A stretch of 64,000 bases of DNA from Candidatus Mycolicibacterium alkanivorans (GTDB taxonomy: Bacteria > Actinomycetota > Actinomycetes > Mycobacteriales > Mycobacteriaceae): positions 248,001 through 312,000 of the forward strand of contig NZ_JAIVFL010000001.1 in assembly GCF_022760805.1 (NCBI RefSeq), written 5' to 3'. Each line of letters begins with the position of its first letter. Positions within the stretch are counted from its first letter, which is position 1. Both the position numbers and the translations under genes were made by a program. This document shows, piece by piece, positions 11,703 through 25,391 of this stretch. Below the pieces are notes generated by a model. That model saw only the letters and a list, made by a program, of their open reading frames with translations. It ran no database searches and was not told the DNA's origin.

Positions 11703-12374
11703 ATGCACGAACGTCACGCCAAGCTTGCCGCCGCGCGACTCTACCTGTGCACCGACGCCCGCCGCGAGCGCGGCGACCTGGCCGAGTTCGCCGACGCCGC
11801 GCTGGCCGGTGGCGTCGACATCATCCAGCTCAGGGACAAGGGCTCCCCCGGTGAGCAGCGCTTCGGCCCGCTGGAAGCGCGCGCCGAGCTGGCCGCGCTG
11901 GAAATCCTGGCCGACGTCGCCCGCCGCCGCGGCGCGCTGCTGGCCGTCAACGACCGCGCCGACATCGCTCGCGCCGCCGGTGCCGACATCCTGCACCTGG
12001 GCCAGGACGACCTGCCTCTGGATGTCGCCCGCGACATCATCGGACCCGACACGCTGGTCGGCCGCTCCACCCACGAGACGGGCGAGGCCGCCCGTGCGCT
12101 GATGGAGGGCGTCGACTACTTCTGCGTCGGCCCCTGCTGGCCGACGCCGACCAAGCCGGGGCGCCCGGCGCCCGGGCTGGATCTGGTCCGGACCGTGGCC
12201 GGCATGCATTCCGACAAGCCGTGGTTCGCCATCGGTGGCATCGACGAACAGCGGCTGCCCGACGTCCTCGCGGCCGGGGCGCGCCGCGTTGTGGTGGTGC
12301 GCGCCATCACCGCGGCCGCCGATCCCGCCGCGGCAGCGGGCCGGCTCAGATCGGTGCTTGCACTTGCCGGGTGA
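11703..12374 (+). CDS. thiE: Thiamine phosphate synthase ThiE
   Basis: ThiE couples HMP-pyrophosphate to thiazole phosphate to give thiamine monophosphate. The 223-residue TIM barrel has the substrate region [10 protein letters not shown] and the pyrophosphate-site loop [18 protein letters not shown]. The ATG at 11703 is preferred over an upstream frame that overlaps the divergent riboswitch. It is divergent from thiO with a short shared control region and has no aptamer of its own. Its 3' end overlaps mutT3 tail-to-tail by 29 bp. Confidence 0.96.
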   Translation: MHERHAKLAAARLYLCTDARRERGDLAEFADAALAGGVDIIQLRDKGSPGEQRFGPLEARAELAALEILADVARRRGALLAVNDRADIARAAGADILHLGQDDLPLDVARDIIGPDTLVGRSTHETGEAARALMEGVDYFCVGPCWPTPTKPGRPAPGLDLVRTVAGMHSDKPWFAIGGIDEQRLPDVLAAGARRVVVVRAITAAADPAAAAGRLRSVLALAG

Positions 12375-12942
12375 CGCCGGCGGCCGAACACCAGCCGAAC
12401 ACCCCGGACTCGACCTCCACGGTGTGCGGCACCGACAGCCGGCATTCATCGTGTTCGTCGGGCCCGAGCATCGCGGTGATGCGCAGCCGGTGCCAGCTCG
12501 CCGCGAATCCCGGGTGCAGCGGCAGGTCGACCACCTCGTCCTCGGCCACCCAGCGCAGCTCGGAGCTCTCCCGGTTGGGGATGGTCTCGAGCAGCTGACG
12601 GGCGTCGGCGATGACGGTGGTGTAGCTCCACGAGGTGCCGCCCTGGCCGGTGACCTCGGCGGTGACGACGGTGGCGCGCACCTGCAGGTGCTCGGCGGGC
12701 AGCCCCGCCTCCTCGTGCGCCTCACGGACCGCGGCCTGCTCCGGTGTCTCGTGGCTGTCGCGGGCGCCGCCGGGCAGTGCCCAGGTCCCGCCCTGATGAC
12801 TCCACGGGGCGCGGTGCTGAAGCAGCACCGCGGGACTGCCGTCCGGACGCGGGGCACGCAACAACAGGCCGGCGGCGCCATGGCGTCCCCAGTACGGCAT
12901 CCCGGTCTCCGACACCACCCAGCCGTCGCCGTCGCCTCGCAC
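12346..12942 (-). CDS. mutT3: Nudix hydrolase, MutT3 type
   Basis: The Nudix box GX5EX7REUXEEXGU is intact ([24 protein letters not shown], split here as [12 protein letters not shown] and [12 protein letters not shown]). MutT3 hydrolyses oxidised guanine nucleotides such as 8-oxo-dGTP or 8-oxo-GTP and so protects nucleic acids from mutagenic precursors. The GTG at 12942 is chosen; an upstream GTG at 13020 would add 26 residues of poor composition and leave little space for the divergent glnX promoter. It is convergent with thiE and the 3' ends overlap. Confidence 0.86.
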   Translation of the reverse strand: MRGDGDGWVVSETGMPYWGRHGAAGLLLRAPRPDGSPAVLLQHRAPWSHQGGTWALPGGARDSHETPEQAAVREAHEEAGLPAEHLQVRATVVTAEVTGQGGTSWSYTTVIADARQLLETIPNRESSELRWVAEDEVVDLPLHPGFAASWHRLRITAMLGPDEHDECRLSVPHTVEVESGVFGWCSAAGVTRQVQAPI

Positions 12943-13068
12943 GCGTTCAGGATAAGCGCGCCACGCCGACGCTCGCCGGTCGATCCTGCCCGGTCCGGCA
13001 CAGGTGCTCTTAGAATTCACTCAGGAAGTGCGGAAGGGATCCGGCGAAGGAAATGAGGTCCGCGCGAG

Positions 13069-14384
13069 GTGACCGTTGAGCTGGCACACCCGTCCACCGA
13101 GCCGTCGGCTCGGCGGACGCCGACCGAGCCTGCTCACCCCCGCTGGTGGTTCCTGCGGACCACGCCCGGCCGCATCCTGACCATCGGCATCATCCTGGCC
13201 ACCCTCGGCCTGCTCAGCGCGTTCGCCACCTCGATGACGATCAACAATCGCCAGGAACAGCTGACCACGGTGCTCAACCACACCGAGCCGCTGGCATTTG
13301 CGGCCGGCCAGCTCTACACCACGCTGTCGGTGGCCGACGCGGCCGCCGCCACCGCGTTCATCGCGGGATCCGAACCGCGCGCGGTGCGTCAGCGCTACGA
13401 GCAGGCGATCACCGACGCCGCCGTCGCGGTCACCCGGGCCGCCAGCGGGTTGACCGACGAACCGCTGGTGCAGCTGCTCGGCCGGATCAACGCGCAGCTA
13501 GCCGTCTACACCGGGCTGATCGAGACCGCACGGACCAACAACCGGATGGGCAACCCGGTCGGGTCGTCGTACCTCTCGGAGGCCTCGGCCCTCATGCAGC
13601 AGCAGATCCTGCCCGACGCGCAGCGGCTCTACGAACAGACCTCGGATCGGGTCGACGCCGAAACCACGGCGTCCACCCGCATTCCCGCCCCAGTGATCGT
13701 GGTGGTGGCGATGACGCTGGTGTTCGGCGCGTTCGCGCACCGGTGGCTGGCGGCGCGCACCAAACGCAGGGTCAACGTCGGCCTGATCGCGGGCGGGCTG
13801 GCGATCGTGATCATGGTCATCTGGGTGGGCTCGGCGCTGACGATTTCCACCGCGGGCAGCCGCGCGGCGAACGACACCGCGGCCGAGTCACTCAAAACGG
13901 TGACTAACCTCGCGATCACCGCGCAGCAGGCACGTGCCGACGAGACGCTGTCCCTGATCCGCCGCGGTGACGAAGACGTCCGGAAACGGTCCTTCCACCA
14001 GCGCGTCGAAACCGTGCATCAGCAGCTCACCGAATACCTGGCCCGCAAGGACGCGATCGACAAGAGTGATCTTGCCGACGCCGACCAGCTGCTGATGAAG
14101 TGGCAGCAGGCCGACGAGCGGATCAACGCCTACATCTCGGTGGGCAACTACCAGGCGGCCACCCAGGTGGCGCTGGGAACCGGTGAGGACGACTCGACGC
14201 CGGCGTTCGACAAGCTCGACGCGGCGCTGTCCAGCGGTATCCGGGAAAGCCGCAACCAGTTGCGCAACGACATCCTGTCGGCTCGGCGGGTGCTGTCGGG
14301 GACGACGGTCGGCGGTGCGGTGTTGTCGGTCGGCGCGGCGATCGTGGTGGCGTTGGGCTTGTGGCCGAGGATGAGTGAGTACAG

Positions 14385-14388
<4 letters not shown>
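13069..14388 (+). CDS. glnX: Transmembrane sensor GlnX
   Basis: GlnX is the membrane partner of GlnH in the mycobacterial amino-acid sensing system that signals to PknG. The 439-residue protein has four hydrophobic segments (about 33-52, 205-222, 227-252 and 413-434) and two large Gln/Ala-rich helical regions between them, consistent with a receptor with extracytoplasmic helical bundles. The GTG start is followed at the 3' end by a 4-bp ATGA overlap with glnH. The role is from established work on GlnX-GlnH-PknG; the sequence supports the topology. Confidence 0.9.
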
Positions 14389-17608
<3,220 letters not shown>

Positions 17609-17620
17609 CGCCTGCAGAGC

Positions 17621-18808
17621 CTAGATCACCGTCAGGCAGGCCCGCGCGATCGCCAGCTCTTCGTTGGTCGGGATAACCAGCACGGACGTGGGTGACTTGT
17701 CCGCGGAGATCAGCCGCGCGCCGCGGGTCGGGCTCTCGTTGAGGTGCTCGTCGATCTCGATACCCAGCGTCGCCAATCCGGTCAGTGCGTCGCGACGCAC
17801 CCGGGCGTCGTTCTCGCCGACCCCGGCGGTGAACGTCACCACGTCGGTGTGGCCGAGGATGGCGAGGTAGGCCCCGATGTACTTCCGCAGCCGGTGGACG
17901 TAGACCTCGTAGGCCAGTCGGGCGTCCTCGTCGCCGGATTCGATGCGCTGATGCAGGATTCGAAAGTCGATCTCCCCAGCCAGACCGTACATTCCGGACC
18001 GCCGGTTGAGCATCACCTCGATGTCCTCGACACCCATTCCCGCGGTTCGCCACAGGTAACTGATCACGCCGGGATCGATGTCGCCGGACCGTGTTCCCAT
18101 CACCAGACCCTCCATCGGGGTCAGGCCCATGGTGGTGTCGACGGGACGCCCACCCGCGATGGCCGACCCCGACGCGCCGTTGCCCAGATGCAGGACGATC
18201 TGGTTGAGCGACTCCAACGGGGCGCCCAGGAAGTCGGCCGCCTGTTGGCTGACGTACTGATGCGACGTCCCGTGAAATCCGTAGCGGCGAATCTGCCAGC
18301 GTGCGGCCAGGTCTCGGTCGATCGCGTACGTCGACGCGGCAGCGGGCAGGGCGTGGAAGAAAGCGGTGTCGAACACCGCGACATGCGGCAGCTCGGGCAG
18401 CACCCGACGGGCCACTTTGATGCCGAGCACCGCCGGCGGGTTGTGCAGCGGTGCCAGCGGGGCCAGTTCGCGCAGTTGGTCGAGTACCGCGTCGTCGACC
18501 ACTGTCGGCCGGTAGAGTCGCTGCCCGCCGTGTACCACCCGATGGCCGACCGCGACCAGACCCAGGCTGTCCAGGCGCTGGCCAGCTTCGGCGAACAGGT
18601 CGAACGCGGTGCGCAGCGCCGCCTCGTGGTCGGCGATGCGGCCGTCGCGCCGGATCTCCCGGTCACCGAACGTCAGAACGGCGCTCGACGCCTCCTCCCC
18701 GATCCGCTCGACAATGCCGTGTGCCAGCGATGCACCCGTATCAGGTTGGAGGAGTTGATATTTCAGTGACGAAGAGCCGGAGTTGAGAACCAGTACGGTC
18801 TGCGACAT
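17621..18808 (-). CDS. ackA: Acetate kinase AckA
   Basis: AckA interconverts acetyl-phosphate plus ADP and acetate plus ATP. The 395-residue protein has the N-terminal nucleotide-fold motif [23 protein letters not shown] and [12 protein letters not shown] near the C-terminus, all family signatures. The ATG overlaps the pta stop by one base, so Pta and AckA are co-translated. It is convergent with pknG, with only 12 bp between the stops. Confidence 0.97.
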   Translation of the reverse strand: MSQTVLVLNSGSSSLKYQLLQPDTGASLAHGIVERIGEEASSAVLTFGDREIRRDGRIADHEAALRTAFDLFAEAGQRLDSLGLVAVGHRVVHGGQRLYRPTVVDDAVLDQLRELAPLAPLHNPPAVLGIKVARRVLPELPHVAVFDTAFFHALPAAASTYAIDRDLAARWQIRRYGFHGTSHQYVSQQAADFLGAPLESLNQIVLHLGNGASGSAIAGGRPVDTTMGLTPMEGLVMGTRSGDIDPGVISYLWRTAGMGVEDIEVMLNRRSGMYGLAGEIDFRILHQRIESGDEDARLAYEVYVHRLRKYIGAYLAILGHTDVVTFTAGVGENDARVRRDALTGLATLGIEIDEHLNESPTRGARLISADKSPTSVLVIPTNEELAIARACLTVI

Positions 18809-20880
18809 CAGTTCCCCTGGGCCTGGATCGCGGTGATCGCGACAGTGTTGACGATGTCCTCGACCAGCGCCCCACGGGACAGGTCGTTGACCGGTTTATT
18901 GAGTCCCTGCAACACCGGACCGATCGCAATCGCCCCCGCGCTGCGCTGCACCGCCTTGTAGGTGTTGTTGCCGGTGTTGAGGTCCGGAAAGATCAGCACC
19001 GTGGCCCGGCCGGCCACCTCGGATCCCGGCATCTTCGCCGCAGCCACCGTCGCGTCCACGGCGGCATCGTACTGGATCGGCCCCTCCACCGACAGGCCGG
19101 GGTCCCGTTTGCGCACGAGATCGGTTGCCGCACGGACCTTTTCCACACCGGCACCGCTGCCGGAGTCTCCGGTCGAATAGGACAGCATCGCCACCCTGGG
19201 CTCGATGCCGAACTGCGCGGCCGTGCGCGCCGAGCTGATCGCGATGTCGGCGAGCTGTTCGGCGGTCGGGTCCGGCACGATCGCACAGTCGCCGTAGGCA
19301 AGCACCCGATCGCTCAGGCACATCAGGAAGATGCTCGACACCGTCGACACGTCTGGCTGGGTCTTGATGATCTCGAAGGCCGGCCGCACGGTGTGCGCGG
19401 TGGTGTGCGCGGCTCCGGAGACCATGCCGTCGACGATGTCGTTGTGCACCAGCATGGTTCCGAAGTAGGAGACGTCGTGGATGATCTCCCGGGCCTGCTC
19501 GAGCGTCACGCCCTTCTTCTTGCGCAGCTCGGCGTACTGTGCGGCGAACTCGTCGCACAGTACGCTGGTGCGCGGGTTGAGCACGGTGGCTGCCGTGAGG
19601 TCGACACCGAGTTCGGCTGCGCGGGAACGGACCCGGGCCTCCTCGCCGAGGATCGTCAGGTCGGCGACCTCCCGGCGGAGCAGCCGGCCGGCGGCACGCA
19701 GGATGCGGTCGTCGTCGCCCTCGGGCAACACGATGCGTTTGCGGTCGGAGCGGGCCCGTTCCATCAGCTGGTAGGTGAACATCTGCGGGGTGGTCACCGT
19801 CGGGATCGGAATCGCGAGCCGCTCGAGCAGATCGCCGATGTCGACATAGCGGTCCATCAGGGCGATCGCAGTGTCGATCTTGCGCTGCGAGGTGGCCGTG
19901 ACTCTGCCCCGCGCCGCGGCGACCCGGCTGGCTGTCTCGAACGTCCCGTAGTCGCTGGCGATGATCGGCAGCCGCAGGCCCAGGCCCGTCACCAGTTCGG
20001 CGATGCTGCGATGCAGCGGCAGCCCGCCGTTGAGGATCAGGGCCGACAGCGACGGAAAACCCTCGGCGGCGTGCGCGCTGGCTACGGCCAACACCACGTC
20101 GGAGCGGTCACCCGGGGTGATCACGGTAGCACCCTCCGCGAGCCTCTCCAGGCAGTGTTCGGCCGTCATCCCGGCGACGAGCACGCCCATCACCTCGCGG
20201 CCCAGCAGCGACTCGTCACCGTGGACCAGCACCCCGTCCACCGTGGCCCTGAGGTCGGCGACGGTGGGTGCGACCAGCAGGTGTTCCTCGGGCAGGACGT
20301 AGACGTGCGGGCTGAGGTCCTTGCACGCGGCGGCGACGGCCTCCACCTGAGCCGGATCGCAGCGGTTGGCCACCACCGCCGCGGTGTGGGCGTGCTGCAG
20401 GGCCAACTCGGCCAGGCACAGTTCGATCACCTGCACGACCTCGGCGGGAGTGCGGTCGCGCGCTCGAACCGCAAGCACCACCGGTGCGCCGAGGTTCACC
20501 GCGATCCGAGCGTTCACACTCAGCTCGGTCGGGGTCGCCACGTCGGTGTAGTCGGAGCCGACGATCACCACGGCGTCACAGCGGGCGGCCATCGCGTGAT
20601 AGCGATCGACGATGTCGGTGATCGCACCGTCGGGATCCTCGTGCAGGCGCTGGTAGGTGACGCCGACGCTCTCGTCGTAGGTCAGGCCGGCATTGCTGTG
20701 GGCCAGCAGCAGCTCGAGGATGTAGTCACGGTCCTCCCGACGCGTGATGGGCCGAAACACCCCCACCTTCGGAACGGTCGCGGTCAGCCGGTGCAGGATG
20801 CCCAGCGCGACGGTGGACTTTCCGGTGTCTCCCTCCGGGGAGGCGACGTAGATGGCGGTGGCGGTGCGCGCGGCGGTCAC
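18808..20880 (-). CDS. pta: Phosphate acetyltransferase Pta (long form)
   Basis: Pta interconverts acetyl-CoA and acetyl-phosphate. The 690-residue long form has an N-terminal P-loop-like ATPase domain ([16 protein letters not shown] near residue 14), a DRTGG regulatory domain in the middle and the PTA_PTB catalytic domain at the C-terminus ([11 protein letters not shown] and [12 protein letters not shown]). It heads the pta-ackA operon. The 249 bp upstream to the fgd1 stop hold no gene and probably contain the promoter. The start used leaves a full Walker A-like motif. Confidence 0.96.
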   Translation of the reverse strand: MTAARTATAIYVASPEGDTGKSTVALGILHRLTATVPKVGVFRPITRREDRDYILELLLAHSNAGLTYDESVGVTYQRLHEDPDGAITDIVDRYHAMAARCDAVVIVGSDYTDVATPTELSVNARIAVNLGAPVVLAVRARDRTPAEVVQVIELCLAELALQHAHTAAVVANRCDPAQVEAVAAACKDLSPHVYVLPEEHLLVAPTVADLRATVDGVLVHGDESLLGREVMGVLVAGMTAEHCLERLAEGATVITPGDRSDVVLAVASAHAAEGFPSLSALILNGGLPLHRSIAELVTGLGLRLPIIASDYGTFETASRVAAARGRVTATSQRKIDTAIALMDRYVDIGDLLERLAIPIPTVTTPQMFTYQLMERARSDRKRIVLPEGDDDRILRAAGRLLRREVADLTILGEEARVRSRAAELGVDLTAATVLNPRTSVLCDEFAAQYAELRKKKGVTLEQAREIIHDVSYFGTMLVHNDIVDGMVSGAAHTTAHTVRPAFEIIKTQPDVSTVSSIFLMCLSDRVLAYGDCAIVPDPTAEQLADIAISSARTAAQFGIEPRVAMLSYSTGDSGSGAGVEKVRAATDLVRKRDPGLSVEGPIQYDAAVDATVAAAKMPGSEVAGRATVLIFPDLNTGNNTYKAVQRSAGAIAIGPVLQGLNKPVNDLSRGALVEDIVNTVAITAIQAQGN

Positions 20881-21129
20881 GGGCTACAGCTTCCCGTATG
20901 AGGGCGCCGTTGAAAACTCCGAACTCGCGGGAAGTGGGATTAGGCATTTCGGCCGTCCGTCATCATTCAAAACTGGCAAACTTCAGATTGCCAGCCGGAA
21001 TGTCTAAAGCCCGGAAACGGTCGGGAATGGTCGCCCCGATTTGCAGTAACGACGGTGAATTTGGCTGCAGCTAAGTTCCGTCCGGTGTGCAACACTGAGG
21101 AGTCGCGCGCACGATCGATGGCTGATCCC

Positions 21130-22140
21130 TCAGCCAAGCTTCCGAAGCCGCGGCGCGAGATCCTTCTCGAACAGTTCCAGGAAGCGACGCTGGTCGTGAC
21201 CCGGAGCGTGGAACACCAGGTGGTTTAGCCCGAATTTCAAGTATTCGCGAACCTTTTCAACGGCCTCGTCGGGATCTGAGGACACGATCCAGCGCTTGGC
21301 GACCTGCTCGATGGGCAGCTCGTTGGCGGCCTTCTCCATCTCCATCGGGTCGTGGATGCTGTGCTTCTGTTCAGCGGTCAACGACAGCGGCGCCCAGAAC
21401 ATCGTATTGTTAAGTGCCAGTTCAGGATCCGGATCATAGGAGATCTTGATCTCGATCATCTTGTCGATCGCGTCGAGGTCGCGGTGAGCGGCCTTGGCAC
21501 CTTCTTCGACTGCGGGCAGCAGCTTCTCGGTGTAGAGCTCCTCACCCTTTCCCGAGGTGCAGATGAACCCGTCACCGGCACGCCCCGCATATTTGGCCAC
21601 GGCGGGACCGCCGGCCGCGATGTAGACCGGCACACCGCCCTCGGGCACGTCGTAGATCGAGGCACCCCTGAGGTGGTAGTAGTCGCCGTCGAAGTCCACC
21701 CCGTCACCGCGCCACAGCTCGCGCATCAACCGCACCGACTCACGCAGCCGGGCGAAGCGCTCCTTGAACTCCGGCCATTCGCCGATGTAGCCGGTCGCGA
21801 TCTCGTTGAGCGCCTCTCCGGTGCCCACCCCGAGGAACACCCGATCGGGGTACAGGCACGCCATCGTCGCGAACGCCTGCGCGATCACCGCCGGGTTGTA
21901 GCGGAACGTCGGCGTCAGCACCGAGGTGCCCAACGTGATCCGCTTGGTGCGTTCGCCCACTGCGGTCATCCAGGCCAAGGAGAACGGCGCGTGACCGCCC
22001 TCGTGGCGCCACGGCTGAAAATGGTCGCTGACCGTCGCACTGTCCATCCCGTGCGCCTCGGCCAGCACCGCCAACTCCACCAGCTCACGCGGCGCGAACT
22101 GCTCCGCCGAGGCCTTGTATCCCAGTTTCAGTTCGGCCAC
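21130..22140 (-). CDS. fgd1: F420-dependent glucose-6-phosphate dehydrogenase Fgd1
   Basis: Fgd1 oxidises glucose-6-phosphate and reduces cofactor F420, supplying F420H2 for the many F420-dependent reductases of mycobacteria. The 336-residue LLM-fold protein starts at GTG 22140 with [20 protein letters not shown]. It has the F420 and substrate site residues in [18 protein letters not shown] and [16 protein letters not shown] longer frame to 22218 overlaps the divergent metallo-hydrolase start and is not used. Confidence 0.97.
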   Translation of the reverse strand: MAELKLGYKASAEQFAPRELVELAVLAEAHGMDSATVSDHFQPWRHEGGHAPFSLAWMTAVGERTKRITLGTSVLTPTFRYNPAVIAQAFATMACLYPDRVFLGVGTGEALNEIATGYIGEWPEFKERFARLRESVRLMRELWRGDGVDFDGDYYHLRGASIYDVPEGGVPVYIAAGGPAVAKYAGRAGDGFICTSGKGEELYTEKLLPAVEEGAKAAHRDLDAIDKMIEIKISYDPDPELALNNTMFWAPLSLTAEQKHSIHDPMEMEKAANELPIEQVAKRWIVSSDPDEAVEKVREYLKFGLNHLVFHAPGHDQRRFLELFEKDLAPRLRKLG

Positions 22141-22199
22141 GTCCTCGTTTCTACTCCGGTACCGATCTGCGCGCATCGTCGCCTGCCTACACTCGCGAC

Positions 22200-22934
22200 A
22201 TGCCCGCCGAGCTGACACAGATCACCGACAAGGTCCACCTGGCCAAGACCGACCTGGTGAACTGGACGCTCGTCGCCGACGACACCGGCGTGATGCTCAT
22301 CGATGCGGGCTTTCCCGGCAGTCGCGACGATGTTCTGACATCGCTGCGCCAGCTGGGTTTCGGGCCTGCCGACGTGCGGGCCATCCTGCTGACCCACGCC
22401 CACGTCGACCACTTCGGTTCGGCGATCTGGTTCGCCGCAGCACACAGAACACCGGTGTACTGCCACGCCGACGAGGTCGGACATTCCAACCGGGAGTACC
22501 TCCAGCAGGCCTCCCCGGTCGACCTGCTGGCGCACGCCTGGCGGCCGCGCTACCTCATGTGGTCGGTGGACATCACCCGCAAGGGCGCTCTGGTGCGCGC
22601 CGGCATCCTCACCACCCAGGCTCTCACCGGGGACATCGCCGCAACGCTGCCGGGACGCCCGCTGGCCGTGCCGACACCGGGCCACACCGGTGGGCATTGC
22701 TCCTATGTGGTGGACGGAGTTCTGGTCGGCGGCGACGCGCTGGTCACCGGTCACCCGCTGGCCCGGCGCGCCGGGCCCCAGCTGCTTCCCGGCCTGTTCA
22801 ACCACGACGAGCAGGGCTGCGTGCGCAGCCTGGCCGCGCTGGCGATGCTGGAGACCGACACGCTGATCCCCGGCCACGGCGATCTGTGGGTCGGGCCTAT
22901 CCGGGAAGCCGTGCGGCAGGCGACACCGGGCTGA
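22200..22934 (+). CDS. Metallo-beta-lactamase-fold hydrolase (Rv0406c-like)
   Basis: The 244-residue protein shows the MBL metal motif THAHVDHFG (HxHxDH) and further ligands in [19 protein letters not shown] and PGHGDLWVG. It is an intact binuclear zinc-type hydrolase of unknown substrate. It is divergent from fgd1, and its 3' end overlaps the first LLM monooxygenase tail-to-tail by 38 bp. In related mycobacteria a homologue also sits next to fgd1. Confidence 0.87.
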   Translation: MPAELTQITDKVHLAKTDLVNWTLVADDTGVMLIDAGFPGSRDDVLTSLRQLGFGPADVRAILLTHAHVDHFGSAIWFAAAHRTPVYCHADEVGHSNREYLQQASPVDLLAHAWRPRYLMWSVDITRKGALVRAGILTTQALTGDIAATLPGRPLAVPTPGHTGGHCSYVVDGVLVGGDALVTGHPLARRAGPQLLPGLFNHDEQGCVRSLAALAMLETDTLIPGHGDLWVGPIREAVRQATPG

Positions 22935-24228
22935 GCCCCAGATTCTCCCGCAGTGTCTGGCCGCCGTACTCGGTGCGGAACGCCCCGCGTTCCTGCAGCA
23001 GCGGCACCACGGTGTCGACGAACTCGTCGAGTCCATCCGGGGTCAGGTGCGGCACCAGGATGAACCCGTCACAGGCGTCGGATTGCACGTAGCGGTCGAT
23101 CTCGGCGGCGACGTGCTCGGCGGTACCGACGAACTGCTGACGGCTGGTGACGGCGATGACCAGTTCACGGATCGACAGGTTGTCGGCCTCCGCGCGCTGC
23201 CGCCAGGCGGTGGCAAGAGCCTTGGGATCGCCGTGGCGCACCCGGCCCTGGGTGACGGTCGGGTCGTCGATGGGCTCGACGTCGGGCAGCGGGCCGTCCG
23301 GGTCGTACGCCGAGAGGTCCCGTTGCCAAACCTGTTCGAGCATCGCGATCGCGGTCTGCGGGCTGACCTGCTGCCGCCGGATGTGCTGCGCCTTCTCGGC
23401 GGCATCGGCTGCGCTGTCCCCCAGCACGAACGTCGCACCCGGGAAAACCTTGAGCGCGTCAGGATCTCGGCCCCACGCGGCCGCGCGGGCCTGGACGTCG
23501 GCGTAGTAGCGCTGGCCGGCCTCGAGCGCACCGTGCAGGGTGAACAACGCGTCGGCGTGCTTGGCACCGAAGTCGCGGCCTTCGTCGGAGTCCCCCGCCT
23601 GCAGAAGCACTGGATGCCCCTGCGGGCCGGCGGGCAGGGTGGCGAGTCCGCGAACGTCGAACTGCGGGGAGCGATGGGACACGAACCGGCGTCCGTCAGA
23701 ACCGGTGCCCGCGGGCCAGGAGTCCCAGAACTCGCGCGCGACGGTGACGAACTCCTCGGCGCGCCGATACCGGTCGGCGTGGTCGAGAAACCCGCCGCGG
23801 CGGAAGTTCGCGCCGGTGAAGGCGTCCGAGGAGGTAACCATGTTCCACGCCGCCCGGCCGTCGGACAGGTGGTCCAGGCTCGCGAATTGCCTTGCGACCT
23901 CGAACGGTTCGTTGAAGGTCGTGTTGATCGTTCCGGCCAGGCCGATGTGCTCGGTGACCGCGGCCAGGGCGGCCAGCACGGTGAAGGTGTCGGGCCGACC
24001 GACGACGTCGAGGTCGTGGACGCGGCCACGGTGCTCGCGCAATCGCAGCCCTTCGGCCAGGAAGAAGAAGTCCAGCAGGCCCCGTTCGGCGGTGCGCGCG
24101 AGATGGACGAACGACTCGAAACCGATCTGGCTGCCCGACGCGGGATCCGACCACACCGTGGTGTTGTTCACTCCCGGGAAGTGCGCGGCGAGGTGAATCC
24201 GTTTGCGGTGCTTGCCCTCCCGGATCAT
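22897..24228 (-). CDS. LLM-class flavin-dependent monooxygenase, NtaA/SnaA/DszA branch
   Basis: The 443-residue protein starts KHRKRIHLAAHFPGVNN and contains SDGRAAWNMVTSSD, a signature of the NtaA/SnaA/DszA group of two-component FMN monooxygenases that act on aminocarboxylates or organosulfur compounds. It probably uses FMNH2 from a separate reductase, and none is seen nearby. It is the last of three overlapping LLM genes; its ATG overlaps the upstream stop by 4 bp (ATGA). The substrate is unknown, and sulfur or nitrogen scavenging is an inference. Confidence 0.85.
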   Translation of the reverse strand: MIREGKHRKRIHLAAHFPGVNNTTVWSDPASGSQIGFESFVHLARTAERGLLDFFFLAEGLRLREHRGRVHDLDVVGRPDTFTVLAALAAVTEHIGLAGTINTTFNEPFEVARQFASLDHLSDGRAAWNMVTSSDAFTGANFRRGGFLDHADRYRRAEEFVTVAREFWDSWPAGTGSDGRRFVSHRSPQFDVRGLATLPAGPQGHPVLLQAGDSDEGRDFGAKHADALFTLHGALEAGQRYYADVQARAAAWGRDPDALKVFPGATFVLGDSAADAAEKAQHIRRQQVSPQTAIAMLEQVWQRDLSAYDPDGPLPDVEPIDDPTVTQGRVRHGDPKALATAWRQRAEADNLSIRELVIAVTSRQQFVGTAEHVAAEIDRYVQSDACDGFILVPHLTPDGLDEFVDTVVPLLQERGAFRTEYGGQTLRENLGLSPVSPAARLPG

Positions 24229-25391
24229 GACGGCAGACCCCAGCGTTTGGCGAGCAGCTCATGCGACCGCAGCCTGTCGGCATGACGGTAGGTGGCCGTG
24301 GTGACCACCAGCTCGTCGGCTCCGGTGACCCGCTGCAGTGCGCTCAGCTTGTCGGCCACCTCGTCGGCGTCGCCCACGAACTGCGTGGCGATCCGGTCGG
24401 AGACCACGGCGCGCTGCTCGTCGGTCAGCGGCGGGCAGTCGTCGGGATCCGGGTAGGGAACCGCGCCACCGTGCGCCCGAATCGAATACACCCAGTGCCC
24501 ATAAGGCGCGGCGAGATGACGCGCGGTGGCGGTGTCGTCGGCGACGACGACGTCGGCCGACACCACGACGTAGGGCTCCGGCAGAGTCGGTGACGGGGTG
24601 AACACCGCGCGATAGGCCTCGACGGCCTCCAGGGCGCTCCCCGGGGTGCTGTGATAACTCGCGACGAACGGCAGCCCGCGGGCTCCGGCCACCGCGGCGC
24701 TCTGCCCCTTACTGCTGCCGAAAATCCAGGGCGTCAGGCCGGTTCCCTCTCCCGGCACCGCGTGGACGGGAAATCCTCCGGCGGTGTGGGTTCCATCGAG
24801 AAGGGCGAGGATGTCGTCGACCTGTTCGGCGAAGTCGGGCGCCAACGCTTGCGGTTGAGTCAGTATGGTGGCCAGCGCGCGCATTCGCGGGCTCGCCAAC
24901 AGGGTGCGGGTGTCGAAGGGTGGCGGCACCACCACGCCGTCGATCTCGCGCCAGTCCTGTTGCGGCGGAATACCGTTGAGTGAGGAACCTCCCAGAGAGT
25001 TACGCACATTCTGTGTGCGCGGTTCCGCACTCGACGACTGTTCGGCTTCACGACGGCGCTGCCCGGAGCGGCCAAGCCCGAGGTCGATACGGCCGGGATG
25101 GAAAGCGTCCAGAATTCCGAAGCTCTCGACCACCGCCACTGCGGTGGTGTAGCCGAGCTGGACCGCTGCGGCGCCGACCCGGATGCGCTCGGTAGCCGCC
25201 GCGATCTGCCCGATCAGCACCGCCGGGTTGGAGCCTGCCACAGCGACGAAGTGGTGTTCAGCCACCCAGTAGCGCCGGTATCCCCAAAGTTCGGCGTGGC
25301 GCGCGAGGTCGACGGTGCTGCGCAGCGCCGACGCCGCGTCGCAGCCGGCACTGATCGGCGAGAGATCCAGGATGGCCAGCGGAACGGTCAC
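24225..25391 (-). CDS. LLM-class flavin-dependent oxidoreductase, MsnO8/YhbW-like branch
   Basis: The 388-residue protein starts with PLAILDLSPISAGCDAASAL and has YWVAEHH, SNPAVLIGQIAAAT and the GLGRSG loop, the pattern of the luciferase-like group 1/YhbW branch. The start chosen is GTG 25391, which overlaps the stop of the gene before it (GTGA); an upstream frame to 25631 lies inside that gene. It is the middle gene of three coupled LLM genes. The substrate is unknown. Confidence 0.84.
   Translation of the reverse strand: MTVPLAILDLSPISAGCDAASALRSTVDLARHAELWGYRRYWVAEHHFVAVAGSNPAVLIGQIAAATERIRVGAAAVQLGYTTAVAVVESFGILDAFHPGRIDLGLGRSGQRRREAEQSSSAEPRTQNVRNSLGGSSLNGIPPQQDWREIDGVVVPPPFDTRTLLASPRMRALATILTQPQALAPDFAEQVDDILALLDGTHTAGGFPVHAVPGEGTGLTPWIFGSSKGQSAAVAGARGLPFVASYHSTPGSALEAVEAYRAVFTPSPTLPEPYVVVSADVVVADDTATARHLAAPYGHWVYSIRAHGGAVPYPDPDDCPPLTDEQRAVVSDRIATQFVGDADEVADKLSALQRVTGADELVVTTATYRHADRLRSHELLAKRWGLPS

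Noticed and set aside
19393..20901. Long plus-strand frame opposite pta
   Set aside because: Shadow of pta; composition is that of an antisense GC-rich frame.
23047..24285. 412-codon plus-strand frame opposite the first LLM gene
   Set aside because: Antisense to a protein with clear LLM motifs.
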